Translations under genes and position numbers: made by a program
Shown here: positions 18,051 to 26,141 of the stretch, one piece after another
Layout: the number at the start of each line of letters is the position of its first letter
How positions within the stretch are numbered: position 1 is the stretch's first letter
Notes under the pieces: generated by a model
Databases searched by the model: none
Seen by the model: the letters and a program-made list of their open reading frames with translations, nothing else
What the model was told of the DNA's origin: nothing
Source: Hyphomicrobiales bacterium
Lineage (GTDB): Bacteria > Pseudomonadota > Alphaproteobacteria > Rhizobiales > Phreatobacteraceae
DNA length: 64,000 bases
Assembly (NCBI GenBank): GCA_017304475.1
Contig: JAFKKV010000016.1
Location: 1-64,000 of the forward strand
Reading direction: 5' to 3'

Positions 18051-18058
18051 GACCGGGC

Positions 18059-18907
18059 TCAGCTCCGATCGAGCGGCGTGACGGCCGCGGCCGTCAGCGT
18101 GGCGCCACCTTCGGCCACCCTGCGATTGTCCCAGAGGGTCAGCCGCCGGATCGCCTCGGCGCCGGTCTGGCAGGCCCTGAGGATGCCGCCATTGTCGCCC
18201 CATTCGCCGGTCATGCGGTTGGCGATGACCGAGCAGACCGAGCCGGCGCGCAGACCGGAGAGGCGCGCGAGCGTGAACAGCGCAGCTGTCTCCATCTCGA
18301 AATTCAGCACCTCGGCGCGCTTCATCTCCTCGAAGATGCGCTCGCCCTCCAGCGATTTGTGACCGTTGACCCCGGGACGCCCCTGCCCGGCCAGGAACGA
18401 GCCGGAGGTGGCGCCGGTACCGACGCGATAGGCATGGCCGAGCGTTGCCGCGGCATCGGCCAGTGCGAAGGTCACCTCATGCGAGGCGGCTGCCGGATAT
18501 TCCGGTCGGACATAGAGATTGGTGGTGCCGTCGAGCCTGACGGAGGCGTCGTTGATGATCAGCGAGCCGGTCTTGATGTCGTCGCGCAGGGCGCCGGTGG
18601 TGCCGACCCGGATGAAGGTGTCGATGCCCAGGCGGAACAGGTCGTGCAGGATGATCTCGAGCGAAGGCGCGCCGATGCTGGTCGACACCGCGCCGATGCG
18701 CACGCCGCCATAGCTGCCGACCGCGGCGCGATAGCCGCGCGGCAGGTCGACCACCCGGGCCTCCTGCCACTGCCCGGCCATCACCCTGACCCGGTCCGGA
18801 TCGCCGGGAAGCAGGACGTAGCGCGGCAGGTCGAGAGTGGCGAGCAGGTCATGGCGGGTGCTGTCGCCGGTATCGGCGGTCGCCTTGGTCGGCACGGGGG
18901 CATTCAT
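18059..18907 (-). CDS. Nucleoside phosphorylase (PNP/UDP family, uridine-phosphorylase-like)
   Basis: 282 residues; the ATG at 18907 has AAGGAG at 8 bases. The phosphate-binding GDPDRV lies at 35-40, followed by IRVGTTGAL and the ribose/base motif NFEMETAAL near 215, all of the uridine phosphorylase branch of PNP_UDP_1. The enzyme splits a nucleoside with phosphate into a free base and (deoxy)ribose-1-phosphate. Being directly followed by an MtnA-like isomerase and a class II aldolase, it is best read as the entry step of sugar recovery. Whether it prefers a purine, pyrimidine or 5'-deoxynucleoside is not decided by the visible residues. Confidence 0.85.
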   Translation of the reverse strand: MNAPVPTKATADTGDSTRHDLLATLDLPRYVLLPGDPDRVRVMAGQWQEARVVDLPRGYRAAVGSYGGVRIGAVSTSIGAPSLEIILHDLFRLGIDTFIRVGTTGALRDDIKTGSLIINDASVRLDGTTNLYVRPEYPAAASHEVTFALADAAATLGHAYRVGTGATSGSFLAGQGRPGVNGHKSLEGERIFEEMKRAEVLNFEMETAALFTLARLSGLRAGSVCSVIANRMTGEWGDNGGILRACQTGAEAIRRLTLWDNRRVAEGGATLTAAAVTPLDRS

Positions 18908-18963
18908 CGGGAAGACTCCTTGAAGATCGTGCGGGCGGAGGCCGTGCCTCCACCCGAGGCAAA

Positions 18964-19809
18964 TCAGGCCGTGCGCCAGCGGACGAAGCGCCATTCCAGG
19001 ACGGCGACCGTGCCGAACATGACCAGCGCCAAAGCCGACGAGGTCAGGATGGCGGCATAGAGCAGGTCGGTCCGGTAGTTGAACGTCGCCTGGATGATCA
19101 GCGCGCCGATGCCGGATTCGGATCCGATCCACTCGCTGACGATGGCACCGATGACGCTGGTGGTGCAGGCGATGCGGAGCGCCGAGAACAGGAACGGCAT
19201 GGAGCGCGGCAGACGCAGCCGGAAGAACACCTCGCGCCGGGTCGCCGACATCATGCGCATCAGCTCGAGTTCCGAGGGCGACACGGATTCGAAGCCGCGG
19301 ATCATGTTCACCAGGGTCGGAAAGAAGCAGATGATCGCAGCGATCATGATCTTGGAGGCGATCGACAGCCCGAAAATGGTGATCAGCACCGGCGAGAGCG
19401 CGATGACCGGGATCGTGTTGAAGATGATCGCGACCGGGAAATACATGCGCTTCAGCGTGGCGCTGTGAATGAAGATGCAGGCGACCGCGACGGCCGCAGC
19501 ATTGCCGATGAGGAAGCCCGTGAGGGCCTCGATCAGCGTCGGCCAGAGATTGATCAGCAGCAGGGCGCGATGCACGCCGACCGCCTCGATCACCCCGACC
19601 GGGCTCGGCGCGATGAACGGCTTGACGTCGAAGGCGACGATCGCCCCCCACCACAGGGCCAGCAGCGACAGGAGGCCGAGAACCGGCCAGAGCCCGTTCG
19701 CCAGGCGCCGGTAGGACGCGGATCGCGAAACGGCCCGTGTCGTCATGATTTTGGGCGAGGCGGCGGCTGCCCTCTCGGCCTGCGATCGCGTCGTTTCGAT
19801 GATGGTCAT
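18964..19809 (-). CDS. ABC transporter permease, SsuC/TauC-like
   Basis: 281 residues with about six hydrophobic stretches. The coupling loop (SPSELELMRMMSATRREVFFR) and LPRSMPFLFSALR are of the nitrate/sulfonate/pyrimidine-precursor permease family. The start overlaps the ATPase stop by four bases (ATGA), so expression is coupled. It is the second transporter set of this kind in the window and is only distantly similar to the permease at 12129-12974, so recent duplication is unlikely. Cargo is probably the nucleoside handled by the four enzymes that follow. Confidence 0.88.
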   Translation of the reverse strand: MTIIETTRSQAERAAAASPKIMTTRAVSRSASYRRLANGLWPVLGLLSLLALWWGAIVAFDVKPFIAPSPVGVIEAVGVHRALLLINLWPTLIEALTGFLIGNAAAVAVACIFIHSATLKRMYFPVAIIFNTIPVIALSPVLITIFGLSIASKIMIAAIICFFPTLVNMIRGFESVSPSELELMRMMSATRREVFFRLRLPRSMPFLFSALRIACTTSVIGAIVSEWIGSESGIGALIIQATFNYRTDLLYAAILTSSALALVMFGTVAVLEWRFVRWRTA

Positions 19810-20600
19810 GGCGCGCTCCCATAGGCGCGTTCCAGCACTGCGCGCAGATCCGATGTCATGGCGAAAAAGGCGGGGTCGTTGCGGTCGATGCGGTTGTCCG
19901 GCTTGCGCGCCCTCAAATCGATGGTCTCGATGATCCGGCCCGGCCCCGCGCCCATCACCACCACGGACTGGCCGAGAAAGGCCGCTTCCGTCAGGCTGTG
20001 GGTGACGAAGACGACGGTGGTTCCGGTCTCGCGCCAGATGCGCAGCAATTCGTCGTTGAGCCGGTCGCGGGTGATCTCGTCGAGCGCGCCGAAGGGCTCG
20101 TCCATCAGCAGCACGTCCGGACTGGTGACGAGCGCACGGGCGATCGAGACGCGCTGGCGCTGGCCGCCCGACAATTCGTGCGGCAGCGCGCTCTCGCGAC
20201 CCTTCAGACCGACCAGCTCGACCAGTTCCTCGGGCGTGCGGCCGTCGCGGCGGCGGCGCTCCCAGTCACCGACCTGCAGTGGCAGGCGCACATTGTCGAT
20301 GACGCTGCGCCAGGGCAGCAGCGTCGCGTCCTGGAAGACGAAGGAGATCCGTCGCTCGGCGCGGGCGCGGGCCGGCTCGGCGCCGAACACGGCGACCTCG
20401 CCCTCGGAACAGGGCAAGAGATCGGCGATCGCCCTGAGAAGCGTCGACTTGCCACAGCCGGACGGGCCGATGAGCACGACGAATTCGCCCGCCTCCGCCT
20501 TCAGCGACACGCCGGTGAAGGCGAGGATGTCCTGGTCGCCACGGCTGAACGCGACGCCGGCATCGGCGACGTCGATCGCCCATTGGATCGGTTGCAGCAT
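19806..20600 (-). CDS. ABC transporter ATP-binding protein, SsuB-like
   Basis: 264 residues from the ATG at 20600, placed just after the binding-protein stop (20605); an in-frame ATG at 20627 would overlap that gene. Walker A GPSGCGKST at 45-53, signature LSGGQRQR at 143-150, Walker B VLLMDEP at 163-169 and H-loop VTHSLTEA are intact. It energises the permease it overlaps. Confidence 0.9.
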   Translation of the reverse strand: MLQPIQWAIDVADAGVAFSRGDQDILAFTGVSLKAEAGEFVVLIGPSGCGKSTLLRAIADLLPCSEGEVAVFGAEPARARAERRISFVFQDATLLPWRSVIDNVRLPLQVGDWERRRRDGRTPEELVELVGLKGRESALPHELSGGQRQRVSIARALVTSPDVLLMDEPFGALDEITRDRLNDELLRIWRETGTTVVFVTHSLTEAAFLGQSVVVMGAGPGRIIETIDLRARKPDNRIDRNDPAFFAMTSDLRAVLERAYGSAP

Positions 20601-20604
20601 CGGA

Positions 20605-21669
20605 TCAGCCCAGTCGCGGCCGCGCATCGGCGGTCATGTCGAGAATGTCATGGGTGGCGAAGCCGGCGATATCAGGCACCCGGGTCTCGAAGCGTTTGAT
20701 GCTGTCGAACAGCTTGATCTGCCGTTCGATCCGCTCCGCTTCGAACCAGCCCCAGCCCTTGGTCCGGGTGATCCGGTCGAACGAGATTTCCATGACGATG
20801 TCGACGGTCGCCCGTTCAATCTCCCGGTCGAGATTGGGATAGGTGTCGCAAAGAATGTCGATCGCCTCTGCCCGGTTCTGGAACGCCCAGCCCCAGCCCT
20901 TGGCGACCGCCTTGATGAAGCGGGCCAGCACCGGCTTCTGCGCCTCATAGGTCTCGGACGAGGTGAAATAGGCATTGGCGTAATTGGTGATGCCCGCCGA
21001 TTCCGAGGTCATCACGATCCGGTCCGGACCGACCACCTGCATGGCCTTGGTATTGGTGATGAATCCGGTGACGGCATCGACCTGGCCGGTGGTCAGCGCG
21101 GTCATGTCGTGGCCCATATTGACCACCCTGACCTTGGCTGGGTCGATCCGGTGCTGCGCCAGGATCAGGTCCAGGATGAAGCGGCCGGTGGGCTGTACGG
21201 CGACCGTCTTGCCGACGAAGTCGGAGGGGATGCGGATCGGTGCGCGCGGCAGCGAGATGAAGGCATAAGGCGAATATTGATAGCCGCAGGCGAACATCTT
21301 CACCGGGCGTCCCGCGCCATAGGCCATCAGGGCCTGAGAGGTGCCGGAGAGCTGGCCGACCAGCGCCTGGCCGGTCAGCACCGGCGGCACGGTCTGGGCG
21401 TTCGGGCCGCCGGGCACGAAACTGACGTTCAAGCCCTGTTCGGCGAAGAAACCCTTCTTCTCGGCGATCACGTCGCCGATCTGGCCATTGCTCATCAGCC
21501 AGTCATATTGGACCTTGAGGGCGGTCAGCCCCTGGGCATCGGCCGGCCCGATACTGGCAAGCGCGCCGCCGCCGAGGCCGAGCCCGGCCAAGGTCGCGGC
21601 GGACGCGCGGAGCATGTCGCGGCGGCTCGGCGACGACACAAGCGAACGATCTGGCCCTGGTTTTCCCAT
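20605..21669 (-). CDS. ABC transporter substrate-binding protein, NMT1/THI5-like
   Basis: 354 residues. GGAGGGG precedes the ATG at 21669. The N-terminus has SRRDMLRASAATLAGLG, a good twin-arginine export signal (SRRxxL plus hydrophobic core), cleaved near PADAQG. The mature part shows the NMT1/THI5 fold (LKVQYDWLMSNGQIGDVIAEKKG is a typical opening, and TTGQVDAVTGF a typical mid segment). Relatives bind hydroxymethylpyrimidine, riboflavin precursors, taurine or nitrate. As first gene of an operon that encodes nucleoside breakdown, its ligand is probably a nucleoside or base, by inference. Confidence 0.85.
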   Translation of the reverse strand: MGKPGPDRSLVSSPSRRDMLRASAATLAGLGLGGGALASIGPADAQGLTALKVQYDWLMSNGQIGDVIAEKKGFFAEQGLNVSFVPGGPNAQTVPPVLTGQALVGQLSGTSQALMAYGAGRPVKMFACGYQYSPYAFISLPRAPIRIPSDFVGKTVAVQPTGRFILDLILAQHRIDPAKVRVVNMGHDMTALTTGQVDAVTGFITNTKAMQVVGPDRIVMTSESAGITNYANAYFTSSETYEAQKPVLARFIKAVAKGWGWAFQNRAEAIDILCDTYPNLDREIERATVDIVMEISFDRITRTKGWGWFEAERIERQIKLFDSIKRFETRVPDIAGFATHDILDMTADARPRLG

Positions 21670-21763
21670 CGACCCCTCCGGTCTCGATCTCGACTACTTT
21701 TTGGTCTTCGGCGCGGCGCAGCGCCGTCTGTCGCGGACACTAGGAGCGATAACCGACAGGGGT

Positions 21764-21797
21764 GAAGGGCCAGATGGGGTGAATCTGGAAGGCCAGA
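21764..21797. promoter_or_regulatory. Direct and inverted repeats between the MocR gene and the nucleoside operon
   Basis: GAAGGGCCAGA (21764-21774) and GAAGGCCAGA (21788-21797) form a direct repeat 24 bp apart. Inside it CCAGAT (21770-21775) and ATCTGG (21783-21788) make a perfect 6-bp inverted repeat with a 7-bp spacer. MocR/GabR regulators are known to bind direct repeats, and the gene for one ends 14 bp away, so this is a candidate operator for the operon starting at 21669. There is no T-run, so a terminator is less likely. Confidence 0.4.
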
Positions 21798-21810
21798 AAC
21801 AGCGCGGGGA

Positions 21811-23307
21811 TCAGGCCCGGCACTGCCGCACGGCCTCGGACAAGGCGCGGATGCCGGCGTCGATCTTCGCCGCCGGGATCGACGAGACGCCGAGCCGCAT
21901 GAAGCGGCGGCAGGGATCGGGACCATGGAAGAACCGGTCGCCGGCGTCGAACACCACGCCCCTGGCCGCCGCCGCTGGCGCGATCCGACGGCAATCGAAG
22001 CCTTCGGGACCCTCGACCCAGAAGCTTGAGGCGCCTTCCGAATGGCGCCAGGCGAAGTCCGGCATCCAGCGCCGCAGCGCGGCGTCGAGCGCCAGCGACC
22101 TTTCGCCCAGCGCCTTGGCCGCGCGGCGCAGATAGCCGCGGTAATAGCCACGCTCGATGAAGATCGCGAGGGCGCGCTGGTTGTTGCCGGGCGGGTGGCG
22201 ATGGATCAGCCGCCTGAGCGCCCTCACCTGCCGGATGACCAGGGCCGGCGCGACGATGAAGCCGAGGCGAAGCCCCGGCGCGACCAGTTTCGACAGGCTG
22301 CCGATATGAATGACCCGCTGGTGCCGATCGAGGCCCTTGAGGGCGGCGAGAGCGCTCGGCTCGCGCAGCAATTCGTTGTCGTAGCTGTCCTCGATGACGA
22401 TGAAGTCCCTGGCCGCCGCCCGCTCCAGCAGCGCCAGGCGGCGCTCGGCCGGCATGACCGCGGTGGTCGGACACTGGTGCCCGCCGGAGACATAGACATA
22501 GTCGCAGCGATCCAGGGCCTCGGACACGACGAGGCCTCCTTCGTCGATCACAAGTTCGCGGATGACGGCTTCGGTCGCCCCCAGGATATGGCGGAAATCG
22601 GCCAGACCCGGATTCTCCATGCCGACCACGGTGCCGCGTCCGGCCAGCAGCTGGGCGACCAGGTAGCGCGCCTGCTGGCCGCCCAACGTGATGATGATCT
22701 CGTCCGGCCGGGCCCAGATGCCGTGATGGGGCAGGATATGACGGCGCAACTGCTCGACCAGCTCGACATCGTCCTCGTCGACCACGTCGCGGCCCCATTG
22801 GGCGATCTCGAGCACGCTGAGCGCCGCCCGCTCGCATTCCCGCCAGTGATTGGTCGGAAACAGGCTCGGATCGAACTGGCCATAGGTGAAGGCAAAGACC
22901 GGTTCGGCATCGCCGGCCCGCGCCGCCCCGGCCGCGTCATCGGCGAGCGCGATCTTGAAGCGGCCGCGCCAGTCCGGACCCGCCGCCTCCCCGGCCTCGG
23001 CCGGCGGCGTCGCCGGGCTCGGCATCTGGTCCGCGACGACCACGCCGGAACGAGGCCGCACCACCAGGTAGCCCTGTTCCACCAGGCCGCCATAGGCGAG
23101 CATCGCCGTGTTGCGGCCGATCTTCAGCATGCGCGCGAGATCGCGCCCCGAGGGCAGACGCGTGCCACGCGCGAGCCGGCCGGCCTCGATCGCCCGGATC
23201 ACCGCACGCATGATCTCGACATAACTCAACCGGTCGCCGCGCTCGCCCGCCGGAAAGACCGATGTCCAGGCGAGATCGGCGGCGGTTCCTTTGGTCCTGG
23301 GCGCCAT
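21811..23307 (-). CDS. MocR/GabR-type regulator (GntR DNA-binding plus aminotransferase domain)
   Basis: 498 residues. A GntR winged helix lies at about 27-95 (SGRDLARMLKIGRNTA recognition region), then a Pro/Ala-rich linker, then a fold-type I aminotransferase domain (about 135-495). The PLP-binding lysine is Lys340 in GSLSK and Asp307 (IEDSYDNE) would hold the pyridine nitrogen, so PLP binding appears intact. Such regulators usually sense amines, GABA, taurine or pyridoxal itself and control a neighbouring operon. Here the nucleoside operon starts 141 bp downstream on the same strand, so read-through is possible too. Confidence 0.88.
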   Translation of the reverse strand: MAPRTKGTAADLAWTSVFPAGERGDRLSYVEIMRAVIRAIEAGRLARGTRLPSGRDLARMLKIGRNTAMLAYGGLVEQGYLVVRPRSGVVVADQMPSPATPPAEAGEAAGPDWRGRFKIALADDAAGAARAGDAEPVFAFTYGQFDPSLFPTNHWRECERAALSVLEIAQWGRDVVDEDDVELVEQLRRHILPHHGIWARPDEIIITLGGQQARYLVAQLLAGRGTVVGMENPGLADFRHILGATEAVIRELVIDEGGLVVSEALDRCDYVYVSGGHQCPTTAVMPAERRLALLERAAARDFIVIEDSYDNELLREPSALAALKGLDRHQRVIHIGSLSKLVAPGLRLGFIVAPALVIRQVRALRRLIHRHPPGNNQRALAIFIERGYYRGYLRRAAKALGERSLALDAALRRWMPDFAWRHSEGASSFWVEGPEGFDCRRIAPAAAARGVVFDAGDRFFHGPDPCRRFMRLGVSSIPAAKIDAGIRALSEAVRQCRA

Positions 23308-23318
23308 GGCTGCTCAGT

Positions 23319-23324
23319 ATAATA
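23319..23324 (-). promoter_or_regulatory. Probable -10 box of the MocR gene
   Basis: TATTAT on the minus strand lies 11 bp before the ATG at 23307, leaving a leader of only a few bases and no clear Shine-Dalgarno sequence. The mRNA may be nearly leaderless. No convincing -35 box is seen. Confidence 0.3.
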
Positions 23325-23354
23325 GCCTGGGCGCCTGCGGAAGGGCCCGCGGGT

Positions 23355-23840
23355 TCAGGCGGGCTCCGGCCTGAAGGCTTTGCTCGCGGCGATCGCCAGC
23401 GCCACGAAGACTACCAAAGTGAGGCCCTGGGACAGCGCGAAGGGCAATTCCGACTGGGTCGGCGCCGCGGCCCGCAGCACCGGGATCTTCATGAAGGCCT
23501 GGGCGATCGCGACGAAGACCAGGAAATAGAGGCTGAAAACCGAGCCGGCGGCATAGATCCAGCGCCAGGAACCCTCGAGGCGAAAGACGAAGCGCGCCAG
23601 GAGCACCACAGCCAGCAGCACGAGCGCGATGGCGCCGACCACATGGGACGGCAGGACGCCGTTGAACGGGAAACCGTAGCCGGTGGCGCTGGTCAGGACG
23701 GCGGTGGCCAGGAAGAGCGTCATCCAGAACGATGTCGTCACCGAGCCGAACAGGCCGACGACCGCCGGGATGCCTGCGACGATGGCGATGATGCTGATTG
23801 CCGTGTGGATGGCCGTGAATGTAGCCAGGTCGAAAATCAT
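23355..23840 (-). CDS. Small membrane protein of unknown function (four predicted helices)
   Basis: 161 residues from the ATG at 23840, preceded by AGGGGC. The protein is nearly all hydrophobic, with four probable transmembrane segments (about 8-30, 33-52, 62-83, 90-112) and perhaps a fifth near the C-terminus (LTLVVFVALAIAASKAF). I do not recognise a domain with known function. It is monocistronic, ending 47 bp from the MocR start. The 285 bp between it and the next gene hold no feature I can support. Confidence 0.7.
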   Translation of the reverse strand: MIFDLATFTAIHTAISIIAIVAGIPAVVGLFGSVTTSFWMTLFLATAVLTSATGYGFPFNGVLPSHVVGAIALVLLAVVLLARFVFRLEGSWRWIYAAGSVFSLYFLVFVAIAQAFMKIPVLRAAAPTQSELPFALSQGLTLVVFVALAIAASKAFRPEPA

Positions 23841-24125
23841 GACATGCCCCTGTTGCCCGCGAAACACGTCGTCTCGATCGCGCCGCACGCCGTCGGCCAT
23901 GGCCGTCACGCGAAACCGCGGAAGCGGAGCGGCGCGGCGGTTTGGCCCCCTATCGGCGATTGAGCATGGACGATCCGGATCAACCGATCTTGTCGCATGG
24001 AATGGCTTTAAACAAGGACATGCACGTGCCTGCCCGACCGGAAATCGGCCGATTGGATCTGGTCGGCCTTTCGCGACATAATCCGGCTCGGCGCAGTCAT
24101 CGCGTCGCGGCAGGGCTTGCATCTC

Positions 24126-24767
24126 ATGACCGTGATCTCGACGCCCCAGCGTGGGCCAGGCTCAGCCGAACGCGACCTGCATTGGACCTTGTGGGACTGG
24201 CGCCGGCAGGTGAGCGATCTCTATGGGCGCATCCGCGCCATGGATGATCCCGCGGCCGCCGCAACGCATTGGCGCGACGCGCGCGCCGCGCTGTTTCGTG
24301 ATCATCCCCAGACCCCGCTATTGCCGGGCGCGGCGCTGCCGCGCTATTTCGACCACGATCCGCGCCTGCGCTTCGCGGTCGAGGTCGCGCCCGCCCACGA
24401 GACCGCGCCCTACCACCTGCCGGCCGGCCGCGACGGCACGGTCGAACTGCTTCCCTTCGGCGAGACCGCCGGCTTGAGCGAAACGCTCGGGCGCGAGCTG
24501 ACACTCTATTGGATCGGCGGCTATGGCGGCGGCGTGTTCCTGCCGTTTCTCGACGCGACGACCGGCAAGACCACATTCGACGGCGGCCGCTACCTGCTCG
24601 ACACGATCAAGGGGGCAGATCTCGGCTGGACCGGGGCCGGTCGCATGATCGTCGACTTCAATTTCGCCTATAACCCGTCCTGTGCCTATTCGCCGCAATG
24701 GATCTGCCCGCTGCCGCCGGCCGCCAACCGGCTCGACGTCGCGATCCAAGCCGGCGAACGCCTCTGA
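24126..24767 (+). CDS. DUF1684 family protein
   Basis: 213 residues from the ATG at 24126; a TTG at 24117 is also possible, and AGGG at 24112-24115 would serve either. The C-terminal block GRYLLDTIKGAD ... VDFNFAYNPSCAYSPQW is the DUF1684 hallmark, and the family length is about 200. The conserved Asn, Pro, Ser and Cys residues suggest a ligand or metal site, but no activity is established. Next gene on the same strand is 109 bp away. Confidence 0.8.
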   Translation: MTVISTPQRGPGSAERDLHWTLWDWRRQVSDLYGRIRAMDDPAAAATHWRDARAALFRDHPQTPLLPGAALPRYFDHDPRLRFAVEVAPAHETAPYHLPAGRDGTVELLPFGETAGLSETLGRELTLYWIGGYGGGVFLPFLDATTGKTTFDGGRYLLDTIKGADLGWTGAGRMIVDFNFAYNPSCAYSPQWICPLPPAANRLDVAIQAGERL

Positions 24768-24876
24768 AAACCGCAACGCCGCGAGGGATCGGGCGAGTGT
24801 TCAGCGCACCGCAATCAGGGCATTGTGGAGCCCAAGCAACACAAGGCACGCCAAAGCGCGCGCCAGGGAGGGTCCC

Positions 24877-25641
24877 ATGACATTGTTCGATCTCGCCGGC
24901 AAAACCGCCATCATCACCGGCTCGTCGCGCGGCATCGGCAAGGCGATCGCGGAGCGTTTCGCCGAGCATGGCGCCCGCGTGGTGATCTCGTCGCGCAAGG
25001 CCGCCGCCTGCGAGGCGGTGGCCGCTGACATCAATGCTCGCCACGGCGCCGGCCGCGCCATTGCGATCCCCGCCAATATTTCGTCGAAGGACGATCTCCA
25101 GCGGCTGGTCGACGAGACCGGGCGCGCCTTCGGCGCCATCGACATTCTCGTCTGCAATGCCGCATCCAATCCCTATTACGGGCCGCTCGCCGGCATCAGC
25201 GATGACCAGTTCGGCAAGATCCTGAGCAACAATATCATCGCCAATAACTGGCTGATCTCGATGGTCGCGCCCGGCATGATCGAGCGCCGCGACGGCTCGG
25301 TGATCATCGTCTCGTCGATCGGCGGCTTGCGCGGCTCGCCTATCATCGGCGCCTATTGCATCTCGAAGGCGGCCGACATGCAGCTCGCCCGCAATCTCGC
25401 GGTCGAATATGGACCGCATAACGTGCGGGTGAACTGCATCGCCCCCGGCCTGATCAAGACCGATTTCGCCCGGGCCTTGTGGGAAGACCCGAAGGGCTTG
25501 GCCGAGCGCACCGCCACCACGCCGCTCAGGCGGATCGGCGAGCCCGACGAGATCGCCGGCGCCGCCGTCTTCCTCGCTTCCCGGGCCGGTTCCTTCGTCA
25601 CCGGCCAAAACATCGTGATCGACGGCGGCGTGACCATTTGA
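24877..25641 (+). CDS. SDR-family oxidoreductase (DHRS4/FabG-like)
   Basis: 254 residues; AGGGAGGG lies just before the ATG at 24877. Motifs: TGSSRGIG cofactor loop (15-22), NAA in LVCNAASNP, Ser in IIVSSIGG, and YCISK with catalytic Tyr and Lys. The end FVTGQNIVIDGGVTI is typical of FabG-like enzymes. The overall look is that of the DHRS4-like carbonyl reductases. Likely a cytoplasmic NAD(P)H-dependent ketone/alcohol oxidoreductase; substrate unknown. Confidence 0.87.
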   Translation: MTLFDLAGKTAIITGSSRGIGKAIAERFAEHGARVVISSRKAAACEAVAADINARHGAGRAIAIPANISSKDDLQRLVDETGRAFGAIDILVCNAASNPYYGPLAGISDDQFGKILSNNIIANNWLISMVAPGMIERRDGSVIIVSSIGGLRGSPIIGAYCISKAADMQLARNLAVEYGPHNVRVNCIAPGLIKTDFARALWEDPKGLAERTATTPLRRIGEPDEIAGAAVFLASRAGSFVTGQNIVIDGGVTI

Positions 25642-25652
25642 ACTGAGCGGTT

Positions 25653-26075
25653 TCAGAGAGCCACGACATACATGACGAAGCTCTCGACCGGCGGGCCGCC
25701 GCGCTCCGCGTAGAGGGCCCGCGCCGGCCAATTGTCCGGCTCGGTGCCGACCCAGGCCTCCCCGCAGCCGAGGCTCTTGCCGAGGGCGAACATCCGGTCG
25801 AGCATCGCCCGTGCGATGCCGTGCCGCTGAAAGGCCGGGCTCACGCCGACCTCGTCGATATAGAGCTCCGTCACCTTGTCGGGGTGACGGTGAACCACCG
25901 CCGCCGTCTGGCCGACAATCCAGCCGTCATGGAGCGCGACCATCATGTGGTGGCCCGGCGTGGCCAGATAGGCGGTCAGGCGAGCGATATCGACCGGTTC
26001 GTCGAAGACCGCGTCGGCTACCCGCTCGAACAGCGCCGCGTCACCTTGCCCGACCTCACGGATCTCGACCTGCAT
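25653..26075 (-). CDS. GNAT-family N-acetyltransferase
   Basis: 140 residues from the ATG at 26075, with AGAGGG before it. The acetyl-CoA motif is VSPAFQRHGIARAML (Q/RxxGxA form), followed by WVGTEPDNWPARALYAERGG, a common GNAT beta-6/7 region. Similar sequence features occur in aminoglycoside 6'-N-acetyltransferase-like proteins, but resistance cannot be claimed. The gene is divergent from the lytic transglycosylase. Confidence 0.8.
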   Translation of the reverse strand: MQVEIREVGQGDAALFERVADAVFDEPVDIARLTAYLATPGHHMMVALHDGWIVGQTAAVVHRHPDKVTELYIDEVGVSPAFQRHGIARAMLDRMFALGKSLGCGEAWVGTEPDNWPARALYAERGGPPVESFVMYVVAL

Positions 26076-26141
26076 CACACCCTCTTTGTACGGATCGTCC
26101 GAAATGATAATGCGCTTGCCATGCCTGACCAGGGTGAAGCC

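Noticed and set aside
13798-18964. Recent duplication of the two ABC transporter sets
   Set aside because: Permeases and binding proteins of the two sets differ too much by eye; both merely belong to the same large family.
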